Assembly (NCBI GenBank): GCA_946894095.1
Contig: OX335656.1
Coordinates: forward strand, 8,509,001 to 8,573,000
DNA length: 64,000 nucleotides
Reading direction: 5' to 3'
DNA from: Incurvaria masculella
Taxonomy: Eukaryota; Arthropoda; Insecta; Lepidoptera; Incurvariidae
Both the position numbers and the translations under genes were made by a program. The notes beneath the pieces are model-generated. The model did not search any database and was not told where the DNA came from. It saw nothing but the letters and a program-made list of their open reading frames with translations. This document shows positions 57,238 through 64,000 of this stretch, piece by piece (positions within the stretch are counted from its first letter, which is position 1; each line of letters opens with the position of its first letter).

Positions 57238-57891
57238 AAAAATTCTCGAGGTAGGATTTAATATTCTCCGACAAACTGTTGAATTTACACATTTTTTTAT
57301 TATTTAAAAAAATAACTGATTTGTTTTGTAGTAACATAATGGTTTTTTATCAGTATTCAATTTTAAAACAAATCTTTTGTTTTGTCTTTTTCATACGTAC
57401 CGTATGAACCCTGACTTAAATACATGTGAACCAATTGACCATTATAAACATTTAAACAGCTTCGTCCTAATAATTTTAATTTCTGAAACGATTTTGATGA
57501 AAAATGTTTATTGTTCCTTTAGTTAAGGCTCCAACTGACTCCAGCGTTTAGCAAACAAACGATAATAGCTATCTCCGGAAGCATTGAGTTTGCGTTAGGG
57601 TACATTGTTGTATGCGAGTCAAAATCGAGCGCGACGAAGCGAAATTTATGTTTTGACCTGTAAAGTATTTTTTATAATGTGAATTAATATAATAATATGT
57701 TTCACGGTTTTTCACTAGATAAATATGTGATCTTGTACCACAAAAAATAAAATTGTCTGAATCATTTATAGTTTCCAAGCGCCACACATCAATTTTCAAT
57801 TAATCACAACAATATTTTGTGTACGTATAGGGCGGCAAAAATGATCTTTGCCCAGAGCGGCTAAATAGCTAGATCGGGCCCTGTACATAAG

Positions 57892-58957
57892 TGTCACCAA
57901 CAAACTGTTAGGATTAAATTTATGGCCATTCCCTTTGGTGAAACTAATTCTTACAAACGCCCTCTTGAGAACACGAAACGAGTCGGTGTCAAGTGAATTC
58001 GGAGCCACAAATTATATCCACTTTAACAAATGTCATCTACATATACCTGATCATTTCAACTCAAAATTTGAACTCAGAATTTTGCCACGGTTTGCACGCA
58101 TAGTCTCAATTCTTTCTTGACACTGTGAGGACATATTCAATCGTCAACATGATGTGTGCCATATTTAATTTTAAACATAAATATAAAGGCAAGTTTAAAT
58201 GCATTATTAATTAATGATATGAAACAAGTGAAACATGTAGAACTTAAAGTGGAACAATAGTGCTCCTGGATTGAAGAGTTTTGGTGCAGACGAATTCTCA
58301 TTCGGAACCCAAGGTAAGCATTTCTTTATCTTGAACATTTTGTTTTCTCAGTAATTTGGGAAAAACATAAAACTATTATAAAATTTTATTGCTGATACCT
58401 GTTTTTGTGGAAATATAGTTTTAAGGACCAAGTAGTTACGTTTTATATGACCCTTCCTAGCGCATGTGTTAAACATATTCTGTGGTATGCTAGGAAATAT
58501 AAGAACAATTAGACATAAAAATATCCATAATGTCAGAAATAAATTGAGCATTTTAATTGACATGTTGTAATTTGTTTACAAAATGACAGTTTATGTAAAA
58601 AAGTACCACATTGATTTAAATCAAAGAGGATTACTAAAAAAAAGTATGACACGTGGCGTACAAATTATGGAAATAACTTCATTATTCCATAAGTTTCCAG
58701 AATGTTGTCCACTTTCACACAATTTCCGAATGTTTTGTTTTGTTCTGTTTGCGCTGACGATTTTAATTGAAAAAAAATTCCACATCAAGGTATAAAAAAC
58801 TAGTCAACAATTAAATAACATTTTCTTATGTGCACATCCACAATTTTAGCAGCAATTTTCATAATATTTTTAATTGTACACATAAATACACGTTATTTAA
58901 TTGTCGATTTGTTTTTTCACCTTAATGATCGACAACGCAAACCCAACTAAAGTGTGA
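57892..58957. other. No gene recognised
   Basis: AT-rich; short frames without recognised domains. Confidence 0.5.
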
Positions 58958-59310
58958 ATCGAGCTCGTAGCTCAGGGGCGGGTGGACTTGCCTTCCAATC
59001 TCCGCCCCGTTCATGCATGCTTTCTTTGGACAAGTGAATTTATTAACAATGCGAGCGGTTCCACGGTTCGGAATCCATGTTAAATTTGGTGTTCCCTTCC
59101 CCTACTAGTTGGTAGGGTTAAGCCCGCCCGGGTCGGTACCATTGCATTGGATGAAAAGATGTTCGAAGCGGTACCGTGATTGCCATCCAGTTTAATGTAG
59201 CCGTGTTCATAAAGGGAAGGTCCTGACATGGCACCTAATTCCTTTGGGAATGTGGTGTGTTGAACTAATATCGTGACGATGGGTGCGGTATTAGCCATCC
59301 ATACATATAT
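58958..59310 (+). mobile_element. tRNA-derived SINE, full length with head
   Basis: Head GAGCTCGTAGCTCAGGGGCG has an A-box-like TAGCTCAGGGG; the B box is decayed. The body matches the other family members and ends at TATTAGCCATCC. Confidence 0.7.
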
Positions 59311-59867
59311 GCAATACTGTTTATAATGTAATTAATAATATATTAATTATTACGTATTACATTGTGTAACAAAAATCCAGATCAAAATAAAAATTAATAA
59401 ATAATTCCAGACTATCCAGGAAGCCTTATTAGACAGAAAAGTAGAACCAATATCAGGACTACCTACGAGTACCTACTTGACCGGGTACCTAACACGGTAC
59501 CACCATTTTATTTTTATTACCTTTCACTTTTTATAACTGGTAACAATCTAACAATCGATACAATTATGTATCGTTTCTATATATCTCTCATGAGTACTAA
59601 TGAACATGAATTTGTTTTTCTAATAACATTTATTTCTTCTTTGTAAAAGAAAAAGCAAAACAAAGAAAAACTACGATTACGACTGTGTGGGATAGGTACA
59701 TAGTGACTATAGTGTAGGAAATAAATAACCGGAAACTAAATAAAGTTTACAGTAGAGAAATGACATTTTCTTGCATATAATGCAAATAAGTAATGAATTC
59801 TATACCTTCAAGTGAATTTTCATTTAATTTTTTTTTTTTTGTTTTATGCGACCTGACATGGATGGCT
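59311..59867. other. No gene recognised
   Basis: AT-rich sequence without supported features. Confidence 0.5.
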
Positions 59868-60245
59868 AATACCACACAACTGCCGTTATGATATTAGCCC
59901 AATACACCTCATTCCCGAAGGAATTTGGTGCCATGCCAGGACCTTCCCTTTATGAGCACGGCTACATTGAACTGGATGGAAAACACGGACAATTTTTCAT
60001 TGCCGCTTCGACCATCTTTTCATCCAATGCGATGGTACCAACCCGGGCGGGCATTAACCCTACCACCTAGTAGGGGAAGGGGACCTACAGTTTTACATGG
60101 ATTCCGAACCATGGAGCAGCTCGCATTCGTAACGAAATGCACTTATCGAACTCGGAAAGAGAAAGACAGTGGTGCATGTCGGTATTGAACCCAGGTCTCT
60201 GGTACGTTAGGCCAGTCCCCGCGCCACTAGGCTACGAGCCTACGA
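59868..60245 (-). mobile_element. tRNA-derived SINE, full length, with A and B boxes
   Basis: On the minus strand the head near 60245 carries TAGCCTAGTGGC (A box) and GGTTCAATACC (B box) with tRNA-like spacing. The body runs to the GACATGGATGGCTAATACC end near 59868. It is the best reference copy in the window. Confidence 0.8.
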
Positions 60246-60644
60246 GAAATTTATTTAAACTTTTTTGGTAGTCAAACTACACTAAGTTACGTTAAAAACT
60301 TAATAATCTCTGGATGCAAACGCAAAAATATTTAGTCTAGAAATAATGTGGGCTTAAAAATGGCATGGATATCAATCATTTTTGCTTGCATATCTAGCCA
60401 TTAATTTTACCGTATGACTAAGTTCTATAAAAAATAATTCCATTCATTGCCGGATCATTTTATACCAGTTTAACAACTTGGCGCAGGCAAACCATCAGAG
60501 GGTTGTTCTCCTACCTGTGGACTTAGATTTAGCCATTTACCTTATCGTAACCAAACATTTCGTCACCTCCTGGAATATAGGTAAATAGGTAGTCGACAAA
60601 TAATAGATTAGTCGAGAAGACTAATCGGATCATGGTATGACATT

Positions 60645-61050
60645 TGTTTGTCGAATCAAATATTTTGCGTGCAGTTGCAAAACATGTTTCTAGTCCATTA
60701 TTTTATAACGTTCTTGTAAATAAGCATTTTTTATTGAACTAGACATGGATGGCGTACACTTAAACCTACTGTCATGAAACTACCCCAAAACACCACATAC
60801 GAACAAGGTGCCATGTCAGACCCTTCTAGTTGTTGCACGGCTACATTTCTTCAATATTTGCTTGTCGAAGCAAATGCTTAGCGCGCAGCTGCAGAACATG
60901 TTTCTAGTCCATTATTTTATAACGTTCTTGCAAATATTTTTTTATGGAACTGGACATGGATGGCTAATAACAAAACCTACTGTCATGATACTACCCCAAA
61001 ACACCACACACGAACTATATGCCACGTCAGGACCTGCCGGTTTTTGCACG
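60645..61050. repeat. Tandem duplication of about 210 bp including SINE sequence
   Basis: ACATGTTTCTAGTCCATTAT and the adjoining SINE start occur twice (60683 and 60896). Confidence 0.7.
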
Positions 61051-61430
61051 GCTACATTGCACTGGATGAAAAATCAAGGTTTCCTTATTGCCACTTAGAC
61101 CATCGTTCATTTAATGCTATGGTACCAACCGGCAGGTCGATTACGAAGCGCGGCATGAGGTGTAGGTGCCGCACCTACCCCAAATTGACATCAAACTGTC
61201 GGCTTTTGAGTACAAAATATGTCAGTTTTGGGGTACTAACCGCAACTACACCTCATTTGGCGCTTCGTAATCGCAATACTGTTGCAGGTGCTTCTATTTC
61301 GCAATAGCTGTCAGATGCAACCAACCTCCCCCGTTTCGTGCTTCGTAATCGCACTGCCGGCAGCTTTAACCCTACCACCTATTAAGTAAGGAAGGAGCTC
61401 TACAATTTTACGTGAAAACCGAACCACGAA
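60948..61430 (-). mobile_element. tRNA-SINE copy interrupted by a palindromic MITE
   Basis: SINE body at 60948-61135 continues at 61357-61430 (AACCCTACCACCTATTAAGT). It stops abruptly near 61430, where the transposon holding the next gene begins. Confidence 0.65.
61136..61356. mobile_element. Palindromic MITE inserted in a SINE
   Basis: Ends CGATTACGAAGC and GCTTCGTAATCG, with a large internal palindrome (about 61138-61273). CCGGCAG flanks both sides (61129-61135 and 61357-61363), a likely target duplication. Confidence 0.65.
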
Positions 61431-61657
61431 CGACGTTAAATCTGATGTGTTAAATCAACGTTAACGTATGATTTAACACATCAGTTTGTGTGGACAGTAT
61501 GGAAGGAACTTCATGCGGTTCACTAAAAGTGACGTGTTTAGACATTGATTAACTCAGTCGTCTCTTCGTGCAATCGGGGCTTAGTCGCCTTTTACGCATA
61601 ATGTCTGTTCATATCTTTTTTATTTTCGTATGAAATAATATTTATATGTTTTTGCAG
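61431..61657 (+). promoter_or_regulatory. 5' end of DNA transposon: hairpin and 5' splice acceptor
   Basis: A perfect 16-bp inverted repeat (61442-61457 and 61469-61484, starting CTGATGTGTTAAATCA) lies at the probable element end. TTTATATGTTTTTGCAG abuts the ATG at 61658 and looks like a splice acceptor, suggesting a 5' leader intron. Confidence 0.5.
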
Positions 61658-64000
61658 ATGCCGCGGGTGGCTGCAGTTTCCGTTGATGAAGCACTGGCGG
61701 CGATGGAATCACTTGCGGATCACTTAATGTCTAGTGAGCTTCCTAAAATATCAAGTCCTATTTGGGATCTTGTAAGCCAAAAACTGAACCGAAAGTGGAG
61801 CCCTAAGTGCGTTCATACAAACGTTGTTTATGATCGTAGAAACATTTTAACGTTGTTCAGAAGAAAATTCTGTATTGACTCACCCGAAAACAATAGTAAG
61901 ATCAGTGTATCCTCTCCATCAGAGTCATATAAAAGTGAATGTGAAAGTGCTAAAGAAACTGAACTTAGCGATTCCAGTGGAAGTACAAGGTTTAATTTAC
62001 TTATAGACAATAAGATTTGGAAACAAATTTTTGATTATGTAAGTTACAAAGGAAGGATAACAGCCGTTTTGAAACCTAAAGTATGGACTCAGGTCATATT
62101 TTTTCAGTTCTGGAAACAATTTCGCCTGCCGTGCTCGTTTGTTTTTAAAAGAGCGAAAATCAATGCTTCCGAAAATAGTGGCAATTACTTAGTTATTACA
62201 GGAAAATGTAAAAGCCTAACCTGTAATAACACCTTCATTGGCCGAGTATATAGTGAGCCTCGAGATTATGAGGATGTTATTATAGAAGTTTCTACTAGAG
62301 ACACGTCTCTCGAGGCACATGAACTGGTTTACCGACCGTTGGCCGGGTTGGAAAGACAGCATGTTGGTAAAGCCGTCACTGCAGAAGGATGCTCCAACTG
62401 GCGAAAAAGAATCGCTCGGGAGGAGATGACGATAGGAGATTTAGAACATCCGACTATGTATAAGCTAGACGTATTACGTCATGCAAAAAGAGAAAGCATC
62501 GATATGAGCTTAGGAGTAAAAAAAAAAGATGGAAGAGATATCATAAAAACCATTGAAGACATGATGATTAGTCCAGAATTCGCTGGGACGATTCTTGCTG
62601 TTGGAGCAAATCCCTTTTATATTTTTTATCGCACGAAACACCAAATTCAGACATACACCGAGTTCCTACGTATTAGAAAAGAATCTGCTTTTATAAGTTT
62701 GGATTCAACGGGAAGCATTATAAAACCGCTACAAAAAAGTTTAAACCGGAGTAATAAACATGTTTTTCTGTATGCGATTGTTGTTAACTTTGATGGCAGC
62801 ATTGTAACGGTTAACCAAATGCTTTCTGAACGTCACGAAACCGAGTTCATTGAGTTTTGGCTTCGGCAGTGGATCCGAAACGTTCCCAAGCCACCAGAGG
62901 TAGTGTGCGACTATTCTAGGGCTCTGATTTTAGCGTTATCACTCGCTTTTAACAACCTATCTGTGCTCTCATACGTTAATAAATGTTTTAGATATCTGAA
63001 ACATAATGATATGGAAGATGACTCATTTTTAAAAACTTTTATAAGAATAGATGTAGCCCATCTTATTCATTTGGTTGCACGTTGGAAATGTTTTTTTAAA
63101 ATCAGACACACGGCTGTTAAAGAATTTTACTTGCGCTGCGTCGCCTTAATGGTAGACTGCCAAAATATTTTACTCCTTGAAAAAATGTATCAACTCATTA
63201 CAATAATTGCTACTAGTGAGTACGATGACATTTTTTTTTCTGTAAGGGCGGCTCGAAAAGAACTAGAAACATATATATCACTTGGGTCAGTAGATTATAC
63301 ACCACTTTTGACTGAAAAATCGTCAAAAAAAAAAGATGAGATGAAAAATCCAAATCATGAAGAAGAATTATTGCAACCAATAACATTAAATGACAATATT
63401 TCAAAATGGCTCCTCCTTTTACAGAGTCATTCATGCGTGATCAATGAGAATGCACGGAGCGATTTAAACCCCTTTTTTTTACCAGACTTTCATAAAAATA
63501 TTACGCGACTGTTAAATGAATTTCCTCTATGGACGGGCGTTATGGTTCCAGTTTTTAAATCATCGCATTCTCATGCTTCTTCTAGCCATTGTGAGGCATT
63601 CTTCAATGATATTAAAACAAGAATAATGCCTAAGATCGGTAAACCATTGCGTGCGGATAAATTTGTAAAACTTCACATTAATGATATTCGTGGTGGAACA
63701 AATATATTTGGATCAAAAATTATTTCAAAAAAACTCGAAACAAAAGCCGAGTCCGTAATACAGAAAGCTAAAGAAAAAACGATTTCAAATATTCAAAAAT
63801 CGTCGATAAAGGCTCACGACACAGATTTCTTTTCCCAAGAAAATTGGAGAAACAAGGCACCAAGTAGAGAAGATCGGATAGGTAAGAGCAAATATTTTAA
63901 ACCTTTTCCGGAAGTAAGAGAAAGAAATAACTGTAATTTTGTAAAAAAAAGTTACTTGCTTCAAAATGGAAACAAATTAAACCCGGTCAAAACTGATAAG
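61658..64000 (+). CDS. NOF/Mutator-like transposase, 781 codons, runs off the window
   Basis: Translation from ATG 61658 is open for exactly 781 codons to the window end. The protein has a helical N-terminus, then a Cys-containing segment (GKCKSLTCNNTFIGRV), as in DNA-binding heads of Mutator-like transposases. A catalytic-like core follows: SLDSTGSIIK (Asp349), VVCDYSRALI (Asp418), IRIDVAHLIHLVARWKC (Asp465) and SHCEAFFNDIK (Glu646). The tail is Lys-rich. The DSTG, D-SRAL and DVAHL motifs fit the NOF group of Mutator-like elements, known in insects from FB-NOF; the assignment is from memory. Which residues form the DDE triad is inference. AT-rich codons and a position next to nested repeats mark it as a transposon gene, not a host gene. 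No stop or frameshift is seen, so it may be intact. Confidence 0.65.
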   Translation, partial: MPRVAAVSVDEALAAMESLADHLMSSELPKISSPIWDLVSQKLNRKWSPKCVHTNVVYDRRNILTLFRRKFCIDSPENNSKISVSSPSESYKSECESAKETELSDSSGSTRFNLLIDNKIWKQIFDYVSYKGRITAVLKPKVWTQVIFFQFWKQFRLPCSFVFKRAKINASENSGNYLVITGKCKSLTCNNTFIGRVYSEPRDYEDVIIEVSTRDTSLEAHELVYRPLAGLERQHVGKAVTAEGCSNWRKRIAREEMTIGDLEHPTMYKLDVLRHAKRESIDMSLGVKKKDGRDIIKTIEDMMISPEFAGTILAVGANPFYIFYRTKHQIQTYTEFLRIRKESAFISLDSTGSIIKPLQKSLNRSNKHVFLYAIVVNFDGSIVTVNQMLSERHETEFIEFWLRQWIRNVPKPPEVVCDYSRALILALSLAFNNLSVLSYVNKCFRYLKHNDMEDDSFLKTFIRIDVAHLIHLVARWKCFFKIRHTAVKEFYLRCVALMVDCQNILLLEKMYQLITIIATSEYDDIFFSVRAARKELETYISLGSVDYTPLLTEKSSKKKDEMKNPNHEEELLQPITLNDNISKWLLLLQSHSCVINENARSDLNPFFLPDFHKNITRLLNEFPLWTGVMVPVFKSSHSHASSSHCEAFFNDIKTRIMPKIGKPLRADKFVKLHINDIRGGTNIFGSKIISKKLETKAESVIQKAKEKTISNIQKSSIKAHDTDFFSQENWRNKAPSREDRIGKSKYFKPFPEVRERNNCNFVKKSYLLQNGNKLNPVKTDK

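Larger units (their letters stand above)
55535..57883. mobile_element. Decayed hAT transposon with 8-bp target duplication
   Basis: Terminal inverted repeats CAGGGCCCGATCTAG and CTAGATCGGGCCCTG enclose 2349 bp. The flanks carry a perfect 8-bp duplication, TACATAAG (55527-55534 and 57884-57891), as expected for hAT. A G run of about 18 follows the left end. Inside are a TTAA-type MITE, two GGGTTCCGTA copies and a hAT transposase remnant. Confidence 0.88.

Noticed and set aside
58958..59015. A true tRNA gene
   Set aside because: A-box-like head but no intact B box or cloverleaf; attached to a SINE body.

Overview
The window looks like nuclear DNA of a moth or butterfly (Lepidoptera). The background is AT-rich and packed with transposon debris of types common in lepidopteran genomes. 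Short, very GC-rich exons with GT-AG borders are scattered through it. There is no prokaryotic gene organisation. Species cannot be told from the sequence.

Positions 1-31531 (minus strand) hold seven consecutive exons of a Dscam-family immunoglobulin cell-adhesion gene. They code Ig1, Ig2, Ig3 (two exons each) and Ig4 (one exon). All splice borders and phases fit, and every Ig cysteine pair and core tryptophan is present. The signal-peptide exon lies further upstream and was not found; the gene continues past position 1. Introns range from about 0.4 to 12 kb and are filled with repeats. Three of the exons have tandem copies beside them: Ig2 N-half (eleven copies, 15474-17414), Ig3 N-half (one extra copy, 8845-8986) and Ig4 (four partial copies, 1-564). 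The Ig2 copies keep acceptor, donor and phase but are separated by only 25 nt. Two extra copies are open; the rest carry stops. Ig2 N-half and Ig3 N-half are the half-domains encoded by the hypervariable exon 4 and exon 6 clusters of insect Dscam1. This is the most interesting feature of the window.

Positions 31532-46313 have no recognisable gene. They hold a 68-bp minisatellite organised in trimers (33460-34209), a roughly 291-bp satellite (38810-40985), several miniature inverted-repeat elements and SINE fragments.

Positions 46314-54040 are a complete, apparently very young BEL/Pao LTR retrotransposon on the minus strand. It has two 930-bp LTRs in which I see no difference, 5-bp target duplications, a primer site matching tRNA-Tyr and one intact 1954-aa gag-pol frame.

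Positions 54041-61430 are nested repeats: a decayed hAT transposon with a perfect 8-bp target duplication that itself carries a TTAA-flanked miniature element, two full tRNA-derived SINEs, a 5S-like SINE and a palindromic miniature element. Positions 61431-64000 hold the start of a DNA transposon whose large transposase-like frame (781 codons, open to the window edge) resembles the NOF/Mutator-like group.
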